Shown here: piece after piece, positions 1 to 8,627 of the stretch | Numbering within the stretch: position 1 is the first letter of the stretch | Layout of the letters: the number at the start of each line of letters is the position of its first letter | Made by a program: the position numbers and the translations under genes | The notes under the pieces: generated by a model | Told to the model about the DNA's origin: nothing | The model's database searches: none | What the model saw: the letters and a program-made list of their open reading frames with translations, nothing else | Source of the DNA: Candidatus Zhuqueibacterota bacterium | GTDB taxonomy: Bacteria; Zhuqueibacterota; Zhuqueibacteria; Residuimicrobiales; Krinioviventaceae | Length of the DNA: 64,000 nt | NCBI GenBank assembly: GCA_016934825.1 | Contig: JAFGSB010000059.1 | Span: forward strand, 124,001 to 188,000 | Direction of reading: 5' to 3'

Positions 1-355
1 TGAAAATTCGTTTTTTCATTTACGATATGCCTTATGTACGATCATTCAATTGAACCGATATATTTTTCAAAACAAAAGGAGATTAAATGACTTTTTAAGG
101 TTATAACAAACAGACGTGATAAAATTAAACACATTCTCTTTTCAACAGAGAATATAAAAAAAAATACACTATCTTGCAAGAATTGTTTCGGCCGGGCCGG
201 TTCCCCGCTTTTACCCATTGCTGAAATCAGTGTAAAAAATATTACAATAAATACAAGACAGTGATGTAAATGTGGCTTCCGTTCCATTAACTGCGGAAGA
301 ACTTTGATGACGTGAAACTCCGTGTACGTAACTTTTATGTTTACGTACACGGAAT
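1..355. other. Left-edge non-coding stretch with a hairpin
   Basis: No convincing gene is seen here. A minus-strand open frame of about 100 codons exists but lacks a ribosome binding site, family resemblance or normal composition. The only structure is a near-perfect hairpin at 319-353: a 13-bp stem around GTGTACGTAA with a 9-nt loop, lying 3 nt past the stop of the degraded receptor gene on the minus strand. It has no T-run, so it could be a processed or Rho-assisted terminator, or simply a palindrome. Confidence 0.5.
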
Positions 356-710
356 TTACTTGTACCCGAAAAAATTAATCAGTACAAATGGCATGGTTTC
401 CGTTTGATGCTGATACTGTTTAAACTCTCCGCCCATACCGCCCATGTCATCGCCGCCTCCAAGACGGTCACTGCGATCCTGTTCAAGTTGTTGAGGTTCA
501 TTCGAACATTCAGCATAACGATTGGGGATTCACGGGTAAGCCGGCTGTAACTGTAATAATCAAAACCCTGTGAAGTGTATTCATACCGGCCTGACCAAAT
601 ATATCACGTACCTGTAGTGTGGTTGAGAGAAACCGGCCGAAAAAATCTTTTTTCAGCGCAACATCCGTCATAAAAAAGCCCTCGCGTCTTTCTTGCTGAA
701 CAAAAAATTT
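356..710 (-). pseudogene. C-terminal remnant of a TonB-type outer membrane receptor, frameshifted
   Basis: Read on the minus strand, three successive frames give one coherent protein end. The first frame gives peptides such as FFVQQERREGFF and LKKDFFGRFLSTTLQVRDIF. The second gives YTSQGFDYYSYSRLTRESP and then VMLNVRMNLNN. The third gives RSDRLGGGDDMGGMGGEF and ends TMPFVLINFFGYK at a TAA (356-358). This order of conserved aromatic strands, a Gly/Asp/Met-rich tail and a final aromatic strand is what is known for the last barrel strands of outer-membrane TonB-dependent/outer membrane beta-barrel family proteins. Frame changes lie near 588 and 492, and nothing recognisable continues upstream of about 710, so I infer a decayed gene, truncated at its 5' side, next to the incoming restriction-modification pair. 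Sequencing error is less likely because two shifts and a truncation coincide. Confidence 0.7.
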
Positions 711-911
711 CGTGTTTGCTAATAATTGGCAGTTTGATTTTATTCAGAATTGAGGTATTAAGGATCAGAAAATTCCAGTTTGGATGAAAATATAGGGGTA
801 ATTTCTGTTTATTTAAGACGCAATTGGATTCAAATCTTAAAAAATAGTAGTTTGTTCAGTATAAAACTATATTTGATGGTCGTTAAACGAATTACCTTAT
901 GAAGAACGCAC

Positions 912-940
912 TTGATTTTATAAACTAAATTTTTTAATAT
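912..940 (+). promoter_or_regulatory. Predicted promoter of the restriction-modification operon
   Basis: TTGATT (912-917), a 17-nt spacer and TAATAT (935-940) give a good sigma70-like pattern, 32 nt before the methyltransferase ATG. The region is very AT-rich, so chance matches are easier. No start site data are available. Confidence 0.4.
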
Positions 941-972
941 ATAAAAAAAGTATATTTTTGTATTATGGGATT

Positions 973-1833
973 ATGGAAATAAAGAGTAAATTAATATTAG
1001 GCGACTGTGCTAAAGAACTAAAAAATATAGAAGATAATTCTATAGATTTAATAGTGACGTCACCCCCTTATGCGGATGCGCGTAAAAATTCATATGGCGG
1101 TATTCATCCCAATAAATATGTTGAATGGTTTTTACCGATAACTCAAGAGTTATTTCGCGTATTAAAACCGAGCGGCACTTTTATTTTAAATATTAAAGAA
1201 AAAGTAGTCAAAGGTGAAAGACATACTTATGTATTAGAATTAATAATGAAAATGAGGGAACAGGGTTGGTTATGGACTGAAGAGTTTATTTGGCACAAAA
1301 AAAATTCATATCCGGGTAAATGGCCAAACAGATTTCGGGATTCTTGGGAAAGATTACTTCAGTTTAACAAACAAAAAAAATTTAAAATGTATCAAGATGC
1401 TGTAATGGTACCTATGGGAGATTGGGCAAAATCTAGATTAAGAAGATTAAGCGACACGGATAAAACTAGAGATGAATCAAAAGTATTAAGTGGCTTTGGT
1501 AAAAATATATCGAATTGGGTCGGTCGTACTATGGCATACCCAACAAATGTGTTGCATATGGCTACTGAATGCGGTAACAGAAATCATAGCGCAACTTTTC
1601 CGGAATCACTTCCTGAATGGTTTATTAAACTTTTCACTAAGGAAGGAGATTGTGTCATGGATCCATTTATGGGTTCGGGCACAACTATTAAAGTTGCCCA
1701 AAGAATGCATAGAAATTCTATTGGTATTGAAATAGATGAATCATTTTTTAAAATGGTTTATAAATTTACAGAGCCTTCGGTTTATTATTTATTTGAAAGA
1801 GGGAAAACTTATGATACCACTCAACATGGATGA
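973..1833 (+). CDS. Type II DNA methyltransferase (TSPPY class, beta order)
   Basis: Modifies DNA at an unknown recognition sequence to protect the host from the adjacent endonuclease. The catalytic motif TSPPY (residues 29-33) comes first and the SAM-binding motif DPFMGSGTT (230-238) comes near the C-terminus, the order known for beta-class amino-methyltransferases. TSPPY is common in N4-cytosine enzymes, but N6-adenine cannot be excluded. Length of 286 residues is normal. I chose the ATG at 973 over an upstream TTG at 958 because family proteins start at this point (MEIKSKLILGD). The reading frame overlaps the endonuclease gene by 23 bp, a typical coupled R-M arrangement. Composition is far more AT-rich than neighbouring genes, which points to horizontal acquisition. 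Confidence 0.9.
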   Translation: MEIKSKLILGDCAKELKNIEDNSIDLIVTSPPYADARKNSYGGIHPNKYVEWFLPITQELFRVLKPSGTFILNIKEKVVKGERHTYVLELIMKMREQGWLWTEEFIWHKKNSYPGKWPNRFRDSWERLLQFNKQKKFKMYQDAVMVPMGDWAKSRLRRLSDTDKTRDESKVLSGFGKNISNWVGRTMAYPTNVLHMATECGNRNHSATFPESLPEWFIKLFTKEGDCVMDPFMGSGTTIKVAQRMHRNSIGIEIDESFFKMVYKFTEPSVYYLFERGKTYDTTQHG

Positions 1834-2548
1834 AGTTAAAAGTTATGTAGAAAAAAATATTGGTACTTTCCATAAAAAGCGACTTCAAAGTATTGAGAAT
1901 TTGAAACTTTCAAAAATTTTAAAACGAAAAAACCCCTATCTTTTTAAAGCAAAAAATATTTTAACCGCACAAGATTTAATAAAATCAATTGTAGATGCTC
2001 ATTTATCTTCCCAAGAGGAAACGGTATTTGGTGATTTTCTTGAGGGTTTGGCAATTTTTATTAATGGAAAAGTATACTTTGGAACAAAATCTTCTTCTGA
2101 AGGGATAGATTTGGAATTTGATAATGATAATAAAAGATATATTGTGTCGATTAAATCTGGTCCCAATTGGGGCAATAGTAGTCAAATTAATAGAATGAAA
2201 GATAATTTTAATCGTGCGAAGAAAGTATTAAGAACCGGTAATTCTCAATTAAATGTGGTTGCTGTAAATGGTTGTTGTTATGGGCGTGATAATAATCCTG
2301 ATAAAGGTGATTATTTTAAATATTGTGGTCAAATGTTTTGGGAATTTATTTCTGGTAAAAAGGAATTATATACAGAAATAATTAAACCACTTGGTCATGA
2401 AGCAAAAAAGAAGAATGAAGAATTTTACGAGTCGTATGCCCAACTTATTAACAAGTTTACATTTGAATTTAATCTCAAATTTTGTAAAGATGGTATTATT
2501 GATTGGAAAGAACTTGTAAGGTTTAATTCTTCAATTACGACAAATTAA
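1811..2548 (+). CDS. PmeII-like type II restriction endonuclease
   Basis: Expected to cut unmodified DNA as partner of the upstream methyltransferase. The protein (245 residues) closely resembles what I know as the PmeII family: an N-terminal helical part with KRKNPYLFKAKN, the central stretch EGIDLEF followed by YIVSIKSGPNWGNSSQ, then NVVAVNGCCYG and GDYFKYCGQMFWEF. Asp100 and Lys115 fit a PD-(D/E)xK-like metal site, which is inference. The start at 1811 has AGAGGG in front and overlaps the methyltransferase; ATG 1826 is an alternative, while a start further upstream at 1736 would add residues that merely read through methyltransferase codons. AT-rich like its partner. Confidence 0.85.
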   Translation: MIPLNMDEVKSYVEKNIGTFHKKRLQSIENLKLSKILKRKNPYLFKAKNILTAQDLIKSIVDAHLSSQEETVFGDFLEGLAIFINGKVYFGTKSSSEGIDLEFDNDNKRYIVSIKSGPNWGNSSQINRMKDNFNRAKKVLRTGNSQLNVVAVNGCCYGRDNNPDKGDYFKYCGQMFWEFISGKKELYTEIIKPLGHEAKKKNEEFYESYAQLINKFTFEFNLKFCKDGIIDWKELVRFNSSITTN

Positions 2549-2577
2549 TAACTGATATTTATTTCCAAACTTTTAAC

Positions 2578-2606
2578 CTGCTTACCAAGTTTAACTTGGT
2601 AAGCAG
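2578..2606. terminator. Hairpin after the restriction-modification operon
   Basis: A perfect 12-bp inverted repeat (CTGCTTACCAAG and its complement) with a TTTAA loop lies 30 nt after the endonuclease stop. No T-run follows, so termination is inferred from position and stem strength only. Confidence 0.5.
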
Positions 2607-2962
2607 ATTGAGGAGATTGTGAACCAGATAAAAATCTCCAGGGCGAGCGGTTTTTAAATTATTTACCCCTTTTCACTCATCTCCGGGATACGTTTGATCA
2701 TATCGGTCATCTCGCTTATATTTTCGCTTTCAGTTTTTCTAGCGTCTTTCCGTGTGTTCCGTGGTTGGTTTTTTTCAATCAAAAACCGTTTCCCGGATAT
2801 GTATTGTGTATAATCCATCAAAAATGTGATCCGCGTCAAAAAACAGGTACAACCTTACAAACCCGGACGCTTTTTAATCCCGAAAAGGGTAACTTTTTCC
2901 GTTTGTTTATGTATAAAAAGCAAACAGGGAAAAAAAGAAAGTATGTTTACAGGAGTAACCTA
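2607..2962. other. Leader region of the TonB receptor gene
   Basis: No gene is supported. The long open frame of the receptor extends upstream to 2765, but that part has no ribosome binding site and reads as non-coding; AGGAG at 2951-2955 fixes the receptor start at 2963. No clear promoter was picked. Confidence 0.4.
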
Positions 2963-5290
2963 ATGAAATTAAAATTGAGTGACCTGAAATTGACAATTAC
3001 AATTGTAACGTTGTTATCGGGATTGATCCTGTTTTTACCCACATTATCATCCGCGAACGGGCTGAAGGGCAGTATACAGGGCAGGGTCCTGGACGCGGAC
3101 AGTAAAATGCCGCTTGCCGGAACCAACGTAAGTGTAAACGGCACGCAAATGGGCTCGGCAACGGATGTCAACGGACAATTCAGCATAAAAAATGTTCCCG
3201 TGGGAAGTTATATATTGCGTTTTGATTATATCGGCTATGAAACCCACCGAAAAACGGATATCATTGTCCGGTCGAATAGAATTACCTATGTCAATGCGGA
3301 GTTAAAAATGTCGGCGCTGGAGGGAGAGGCCGTCAGCGTCTCGGCCGGGTATTTTACCGAATCCAAAGACCAGCCGACCAGCGTGATTGGATTTTCAGCC
3401 GAGGAGATCCGCCGCGCCCCGGGGTCGGCCGGTGATGTCAGCCGCATCCTGATGAGCCTGCCCAGCGTGGCCAAAGTGAATGACCAGAGTAACAGTCTTA
3501 TCGTCCGCGGCGGCAGTCCTATTGAAAATTCGTTTTATATCGATAACATCGAAATACCCAACATCAATCATTACCCCACCCAGGGCGCGTCCGGCGGGCC
3601 CATCGGCATGGTGAATGTGGATTTTATCCAGGACGTGGATTTTTATACCGGCGGATTTTCTTCGGTTTATGGTGACAAGCTGTCCTCCATTATGGAAATG
3701 ACGTTCCGCGAGGGCAATCGCGAGGAATTCGATGCCCAGCTTGATCTGAACTTTGCCGGATTCGGCGGCGTGGCCGAAGGCCCGCTGTTTAACGGTAAAG
3801 GATCCTGGCTTTTTTCCGCGCGCCGCAGTTTCCTGGACCTGCTGGTCAAGGCATTTTCCGTGGGGACGACGACGGCGCCGCGTTATGGAGATGTCCAGGG
3901 CAAACTGGTATACGATATCAATCCCAATCATAAACTGATCGTGCTTGGTGTCTGGGGCGATGATCATATTTCTTCCGACCTGGACGTTGCGATTGAGAAC
4001 GATATGATCGTTTTCGGCAGTCAGGACATATTTGAAAACACAACCGGGCTCAACTGGCGGGCGCTGTGGAGTAAAAATATTTATTCCAATACCGCGGTTT
4101 CCTATACCTCAACAAAATATAATGAGGATTATTACGAGACCAATACTTCAGTTCACCTGACCCGGAACCGGTCCCTGGAACAGAATTTCAAATTCAGGAA
4201 CATCAATCATTTACGGCTCAATAATAAAAACACACTGGAATTTGGTCTAGACGCGAAACATCTCATATCGGATTATGACAACTTTTTCGCCGAATACACG
4301 GACGCCCTGGGCGACACCACGCCGCCGTTTATTTTCGACAGCAATATATCGGAAAACCGGGTCGCTGTGTTTGTTAATTATATATCCAAACCGGTCAAAA
4401 GGATAACAACCACGCTGGGCGTCCGGGCCGATTATTCTTCCTATAATGAAAAAGGCACCGTTTCACCCCGGTTCGCGGTTTCTGTCCGGCTCTCCAACAG
4501 AACGTCACTCAACGCTTCAACGGGACTTTTTACCCAATCGCTGCCTCTATTATTGCTGGCGCAGAATCCCGACAACAAAAAGCTGTCTGAGCCGCAGGCG
4601 AAACATTATATTCTGGGGATCGACCACCTGCTCTCGGAAAACACCAAGTTGACGGTGGAGGCGTATCAAAAAGATTACAGCCATTTCCCCATAGACCCGT
4701 CCCAGCCGTCGTTGTTCCTCATCGACGAACTGTTTTACCGCTACGGGTTCTTTTTCAACCATGCCGAGATCGTCGACAACGGCAAAGCGTATTCACGGGG
4801 TGTGGAACTGACGCTGCAAAAAAAGCTGGCGCAGGATTTTTACGGTCTGACAAGTTTCTCGTATTTCCGGACCCGCTACCGGGGCGGCGACGGCGTGTGG
4901 CGCAACCGTGCCTTTGACAATCAATATGTGTTCAGCGCCGAAGGCGGGTACAAACCGAACAACAAATGGGAATTCAGTTGCCGCTGGATCATCGCCGGCG
5001 GCGTGCCCTATACGCCTTTTGATCTGGATGCGTCGCGGGCCATCAATCGCGAGGTACAGGACAAAAACCGGATCAATGAGGCGCGCTATCCCGCGTACCA
5101 TTCACTAAATCTCCGTTTCGACCGGCGGTTCCACTTTAGCCGGTCCAATCTGGTGTTTTATTTCAGCGTCTGGAACGCCTATAACCACAAAAACATTGCC
5201 ACCTATTTCTGGAATGAGAACGAGCAAAAACAGGATGTGGTCTACCAGTGGACTTTACTGCCCATTTTCGGGCTTGAATATGAGTTTTAG
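2963..5290 (+). CDS. TonB-dependent receptor with carboxypeptidase-regulatory-like domain
   Basis: Outer membrane receptor expected to import a bulky ligand (metal chelate or oligosaccharide) using TonB energy; the ligand is unknown. The 775-residue product has an N-terminal signal segment (about 1-31), a beta-sandwich carboxypeptidase D regulatory-like domain (about 35-115, with GSIQGRVLDADSKMPLAG and the GSATDVNGQFSIKNVP pattern), a plug domain (about 125-240, with LIVRGGSPIENSFYIDNIE) and a long beta-barrel ending in FGLEYEF, an aromatic C-terminal strand. The start at 2963 is preceded by AGGAG. No SusD-like lipoprotein gene follows, so it is a stand-alone receptor rather than a SusCD pair. 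An unrelated receptor remnant lies at 356-710. Confidence 0.9.
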   Translation: MKLKLSDLKLTITIVTLLSGLILFLPTLSSANGLKGSIQGRVLDADSKMPLAGTNVSVNGTQMGSATDVNGQFSIKNVPVGSYILRFDYIGYETHRKTDIIVRSNRITYVNAELKMSALEGEAVSVSAGYFTESKDQPTSVIGFSAEEIRRAPGSAGDVSRILMSLPSVAKVNDQSNSLIVRGGSPIENSFYIDNIEIPNINHYPTQGASGGPIGMVNVDFIQDVDFYTGGFSSVYGDKLSSIMEMTFREGNREEFDAQLDLNFAGFGGVAEGPLFNGKGSWLFSARRSFLDLLVKAFSVGTTTAPRYGDVQGKLVYDINPNHKLIVLGVWGDDHISSDLDVAIENDMIVFGSQDIFENTTGLNWRALWSKNIYSNTAVSYTSTKYNEDYYETNTSVHLTRNRSLEQNFKFRNINHLRLNNKNTLEFGLDAKHLISDYDNFFAEYTDALGDTTPPFIFDSNISENRVAVFVNYISKPVKRITTTLGVRADYSSYNEKGTVSPRFAVSVRLSNRTSLNASTGLFTQSLPLLLLAQNPDNKKLSEPQAKHYILGIDHLLSENTKLTVEAYQKDYSHFPIDPSQPSLFLIDELFYRYGFFFNHAEIVDNGKAYSRGVELTLQKKLAQDFYGLTSFSYFRTRYRGGDGVWRNRAFDNQYVFSAEGGYKPNNKWEFSCRWIIAGGVPYTPFDLDASRAINREVQDKNRINEARYPAYHSLNLRFDRRFHFSRSNLVFYFSVWNAYNHKNIATYFWNENEQKQDVVYQWTLLPIFGLEYEF

Positions 5291-5304
5291 TATTGTATAA
5301 AAAA

Positions 5305-5330
5305 AAGGCGATATAAATAAATATCGCCTT
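5305..5330 (-). terminator. Intrinsic terminator between convergent genes
   Basis: A perfect 10-bp stem (AAGGCGATAT) with a 6-nt loop. On the minus strand it is followed by a run of T, so it best serves the M23 peptidase gene, though it can also stop the receptor transcript. Confidence 0.75.
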
Positions 5331-5335
5331 ACTCG

Positions 5336-5365
5336 TCGCGCAGAGACTCATGCTTCTGCGCAAAT
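5336..5365. repeat. 30-bp palindromic repeat, copy 1
   Basis: The block containing GCGCAGA ... TCTGCGC reappears at 6694-6723 in the same orientation with 28 of 30 positions identical. The two copies lie on either side of the M23 peptidase gene. The inner palindrome suggests a REP-like element. Confidence 0.7.
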
Positions 5366-5499
5366 TTAAAAGGCCTGTCATTCCCGCGAAACAGGCTGTT
5401 GCACGGGCATGACAGTTTTATATTGACGATTGAAATTTCCGTTCGCCCGCCTCATCCTGAAAGCGGTATATAATACGCACCGGCATCAGGAGGCGTGAT

Positions 5500-6525
5500 C
5501 TACTTTCTTACCGCCAATACATGCCTGTTCAGCCCGGTCCATGAGCCCAGACAAACAAAATTGTTGTTGATTGAATCGTGCGCCAGATATTCCCGGGGTT
5601 TGTTAAAATTGAATCTCGATATGTAATACTGTCTCCCCAGCCATATCCTGTATCCGTCGTTGGAGATCAATAAAGAATTCTCTTCCCCTTCTCCAAGCCC
5701 AAGACTGTCCGCCCATTCTTCAATGTTCGTACTGAATGTCAGGATATCGTTCCAGTCCGCCAACCTATAATTATCGCCGAACTCGTTTTTGATCATCTGG
5801 TCCAAATCTTGCTTTTCGTTATACTTTTCTGAAGTGATTTTGAAATCGCCGGCAAGTAATGTTCGTCCGGTCTTTATATCCTCCCGCTTTTGGATATATC
5901 TGTGCCAGGCCCTCATCGAGTCTGTTTGGCCAATGATTTCCGACGGATGAAACCAACCAAGCAGCTCCGGACGGCAATTTGTGTAACCCGCCATCCATCT
6001 CCTGTTCCCCAAGCGCGGATAGTCCGCCTTTTGACCCATTCGCAGCCCAAAATGAATATGCGAAACCATGGTGTAACACTCCTCCGCTTCACCGATATAG
6101 GCAATCAGGTCCCCTTTCTTAACTTCACCTGAACTCTTTTTCCATCTGCTGGTGCTGAGATGACCGTAAAGCGAATAGACATTTTCGGCCGGATGGTCAA
6201 TGATGATCAACCAGCCATACCCACGCGCTTTCCCGGAATAACTAATTATTCCATCCCCGATGGCATACACGGGTGTTCCCGGTGGTGCAAAACTGTCTTC
6301 TGCGGTATGATGATTCTCTCTCCTTTCTGTTTTAGGTGGATCTGTATCAGTCACCGGTATTTCCGGGAAATATTCATCAAGCGGATACCGGAACGAACTT
6401 GTCTCTTTCAATCGTTCTGCATACTCTTTCATCGCACGGTTGTCAAAGTCGGATTTTCCGCAGCCGTATAATGCCAAAAGACCGGCGGCAGCAAGTCCAA
6501 TGAGTTGTTTTCTATTAAGATGCAT
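5500..6525 (-). CDS. M23-family peptidase lipoprotein (LytM-like)
   Basis: Probable zinc endopeptidase that cuts peptidoglycan cross-links in the periplasm. The 341-residue protein has a lipobox ending at Cys22 (LLALYGC), then the zinc and catalytic residues of M23: His73-xxx-Asp77 (HHTAED), the YGHL strand with His122, and His156-Ile-His158 (HIHF). All expected metal ligands are present, so it is likely active. A C-terminal region of about 170 residues has no recognised domain. Upstream AGGAGG fits this start at modest distance. The gene stands alone, with a terminator at its 3' end and a copy of a 30-bp repeat on each side. Confidence 0.85.
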   Translation of the reverse strand: MHLNRKQLIGLAAAGLLALYGCGKSDFDNRAMKEYAERLKETSSFRYPLDEYFPEIPVTDTDPPKTERRENHHTAEDSFAPPGTPVYAIGDGIISYSGKARGYGWLIIIDHPAENVYSLYGHLSTSRWKKSSGEVKKGDLIAYIGEAEECYTMVSHIHFGLRMGQKADYPRLGNRRWMAGYTNCRPELLGWFHPSEIIGQTDSMRAWHRYIQKREDIKTGRTLLAGDFKITSEKYNEKQDLDQMIKNEFGDNYRLADWNDILTFSTNIEEWADSLGLGEGEENSLLISNDGYRIWLGRQYYISRFNFNKPREYLAHDSINNNFVCLGSWTGLNRHVLAVRK

Positions 6526-6982
6526 AATTGGCTGGCCTCCTGATTATTTTATAAGAGTCGATTATCAAAAGTATACAGATATACGGGGACAAAAAAAAAT
6601 TGTTTCTCTTCAAATTGTTGAAGATCGTCTTTCTCATGTTGTTGAGGGTAACGAGAGAGTTCCCCTGAAAAACCGGTTACACAGAAATTCACATCGCGCA
6701 GAGGTTCATGCTTCTGCGCAAATCAAAGTTGAAGAACCGCCTCGTGTGGAATTCTGTTCCCATGACGGACAAAAAAGCGGGACTTACAGTCCTGTAATAA
6801 TTTAACAAAGAGGGCAAAGCCCTTGTTGTTTCGCGCCAAAACAGGGTTAAACAATTATAAAAATTACAGTTATGCAAACAAAGCAAACATGATTTTTATA
6901 ATCAAAATTTGTAAAATCTGTGATGTTCAGAATGAAGTGTCCGGGTATAACCTGGGAAAGGGGTATTGAATAAAGAGGATAG
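6526..6982. other. Intergenic region with repeat and palindrome
   Basis: About 450 bp without a supported gene. It holds the second copy of the 30-bp palindromic repeat (6694-6723) and an AGGGC-AAA-GCCCT palindrome at 6811-6823 of a kind also found at 35 kb and 38.8 kb. Open frames here overlap these repeats and look random. Confidence 0.5.
6694..6723. repeat. 30-bp palindromic repeat, copy 2
   Basis: Partner of the repeat at 5336-5365, same orientation, two substitutions (AC versus GT in the loop). See copy 1. Confidence 0.7.
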
Positions 6983-7055
6983 TGAGGGTGGCGGGAATCG
7001 AACCCACGACCAACGGCTTAAAAGGCCGCTGCTCTACCGGCTGAGCTACACCCTC
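6983..7055 (-). tRNA. tRNA-Lys (anticodon TTT)
   Basis: The minus strand folds as a full cloverleaf: acceptor stem GAGGGTG/CACCCTC, D arm GCTC-AGCCGGTAGA-GAGC-like, anticodon loop CTTTTAA with TTT at positions 34-36, and a T arm containing GGTTCGAATCC. The 3' CCA is not encoded, so it must be added after transcription. It reads AAA and AAG lysine codons. No second tRNA is next to it. Confidence 0.95.
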
Positions 7056-7173
7056 TGACAGGTTAAGTCTATTAATATAAGCATTATAAATTAAACACGC
7101 AATAAAAAATTTTCTCAAATATAGTTATTGAGAAAATTAACTGTAAAACTTTAAACAACAGGGCGTTTTGATT

Positions 7174-8361
7174 TTAACCGGGTTCTTTATTGGTTATCTC
7201 GTTTTTTATAAAATAATTTGTGAGTTGAATCCCGGCACCGGCGATATTGCCGATCCCCATTATAACGGTTTCCCGGTCGATTTTTTTTTCAAGATATTGA
7301 ATGATCTTGTCCGTTTTATTAAATTCCAAAACGGATTCTTTTTTTACATGTTTTTGGATTTTGCGAATGATTATATATTTTATATCGCCCCCGCAAAAGA
7401 TATATAAATCGGCCCTGATGGTTGAAACAAGTAACCCGGCAATTTGTAAACTCCTGTGGGGACGGTCGTTACGGAGATTAATGACAAGAAGAAACCTTTT
7501 ATTCCCGATACTTTTTTGGAATTGAAAATATATATTCCGAATCGATAACGGATCATTTGCAGCGAAAGCGTTGATAAAAGTCACCGGGAATGTATTGATC
7601 GTTGTTTTAATCTCCCTGAGGACGCCAATATCCGGTGTGACTTTTTTCATGCCCGCAAAGGCCGTTTGTTTGTCCACTCCCACATGTTCGCAAACAGTAA
7701 GCGCCAATTCTATGTTTTGGGGATGTTCTATATATGGCAACTTTTGGTAATCGATTTTCGGGTCCGTTTCTTCCTGCTGTAATAAATGAATATCGCACTT
7801 TTTGGCAGCGGCCTGTTTTTCCAGGATGGAATAGTATTCTTTTTCACCGGTAAATAATTTCCCGCCCTCAGGGATCGTTTGCGAAAAAGACAATGCGATT
7901 TCTTCAAGATCCCTGCCGCTTATATCCAGATGGTCCGGGCCGACATTTGAAATTACCAGAATATGGGGCTTTATAATTCGAAAGGATTCGATCCATTGCA
8001 GAAAAGGACGCAGCGCCATACTTTCGATCACGAGCGCCTGCGTTTTAAGCTTTTCCGCGATCGATACAACCCGGCATTGTTCCAATATGGATGCAGATCC
8101 ATTTCGGTTTAAATTTTGTACCGAGTTGTCCGGCATAATGATCTGGGTTGCGCTGCCCGTTGTTTTGGCAAGGGTTTTGATCCCTCCCGCGTTCAATCCG
8201 GCTGCGATCAGGCGGGTTATTGAGGATTTTCCCCTCGTTCCTGTGACTAATATCCTGGTGGGAATTTTGCGCAGTTTAATATAATGAACGCCATATTCGA
8301 TTAGCCAGAAACATAAAAGGAGAAGCAAACTAAAAAGTACGGGCGCCATGGTATATATCAA
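7174..8361 (-). CDS. CapB/PgsB-like Mur-family amide ligase
   Basis: Resembles the ATP-dependent ligase of poly-gamma-glutamate synthesis. The 395-residue length matches PgsB. An N-terminal membrane segment (about 5-22) precedes the ATP loop GTRGKSS (41-47); SNVGPDHLD further on is the usual Mur-type metal-binding stretch. Known PgsB works with a membrane partner PgsC and an exporter PgsA, but neither lies beside this gene, so its polymer product here is uncertain. A second ATG (8349) is possible, and neither has a clear ribosome binding site. It is followed by the tRNA-Lys gene and flanked upstream by a 30-bp deleted copy of the mobile repeat. Confidence 0.85.
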   Translation of the reverse strand: MIYTMAPVLFSLLLLLCFWLIEYGVHYIKLRKIPTRILVTGTRGKSSITRLIAAGLNAGGIKTLAKTTGSATQIIMPDNSVQNLNRNGSASILEQCRVVSIAEKLKTQALVIESMALRPFLQWIESFRIIKPHILVISNVGPDHLDISGRDLEEIALSFSQTIPEGGKLFTGEKEYYSILEKQAAAKKCDIHLLQQEETDPKIDYQKLPYIEHPQNIELALTVCEHVGVDKQTAFAGMKKVTPDIGVLREIKTTINTFPVTFINAFAANDPLSIRNIYFQFQKSIGNKRFLLVINLRNDRPHRSLQIAGLLVSTIRADLYIFCGGDIKYIIIRKIQKHVKKESVLEFNKTDKIIQYLEKKIDRETVIMGIGNIAGAGIQLTNYFIKNEITNKEPG

Positions 8362-8393
8362 ATTGTTATATCTGAAAATTTATTTATCATATC

Positions 8394-8423
8394 ACCAGTG
8401 CCCGGTTTTTTCCAGACACCAGT
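8394..8423. repeat. Internally deleted copy of the 178-bp mobile element
   Basis: ACCAGTGCCCGG and CCAGACACCAGT, joined by six T, look like the two ends of the element at 25314-25491 with nearly all the middle lost. The 11-nt flanks match at 8 of 11 positions, consistent with an old target duplication. It could instead act as a hairpin after transcription. Confidence 0.5.
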
Positions 8424-8589
8424 GTTATAATATGAAATATATTTGAATTATAAAAGAAAAACCGACAATTCAAGAGGTCTCAAGGTGGCCGCTATGACAG
8501 CAGCAAAAAAGATGGGATAAAAGGCTTCCCGGGCAGGGGGCGCTGAAAAAGTTCGTGTTCCACTGCCCATAGAAAAAACGGTATGATAA

Positions 8590-8616
8590 AAAAAACCCGA
8601 ATGAATCGGGTTTTTT
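8590..8616 (-). terminator. Intrinsic terminator of the 8.6-11.8 kb operon
   Basis: AAAAAACCCGA, a 5-nt loop, then TCGGGTTTTTT: a GC-rich stem with T-runs on both strands, 12 nt after the last gene of the minus-strand operon. Confidence 0.85.
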
Positions 8617-8627
8617 ATTTGTTTATT

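Noticed and set aside
42-350. 102-codon minus-strand open frame at the left edge
   Set aside because: No ribosome site, no resemblance, and it reads through the non-coding flank and a hairpin.
2765-2962. 66-residue N-terminal extension of the TonB receptor frame
   Set aside because: AGGAG and a signal peptide place the start at 2963; the extension is low-complexity and has no signal.
3395-3967. 190-codon minus-strand frame inside the receptor gene
   Set aside because: Shadow of the GC-rich receptor codons; the receptor has far stronger evidence.
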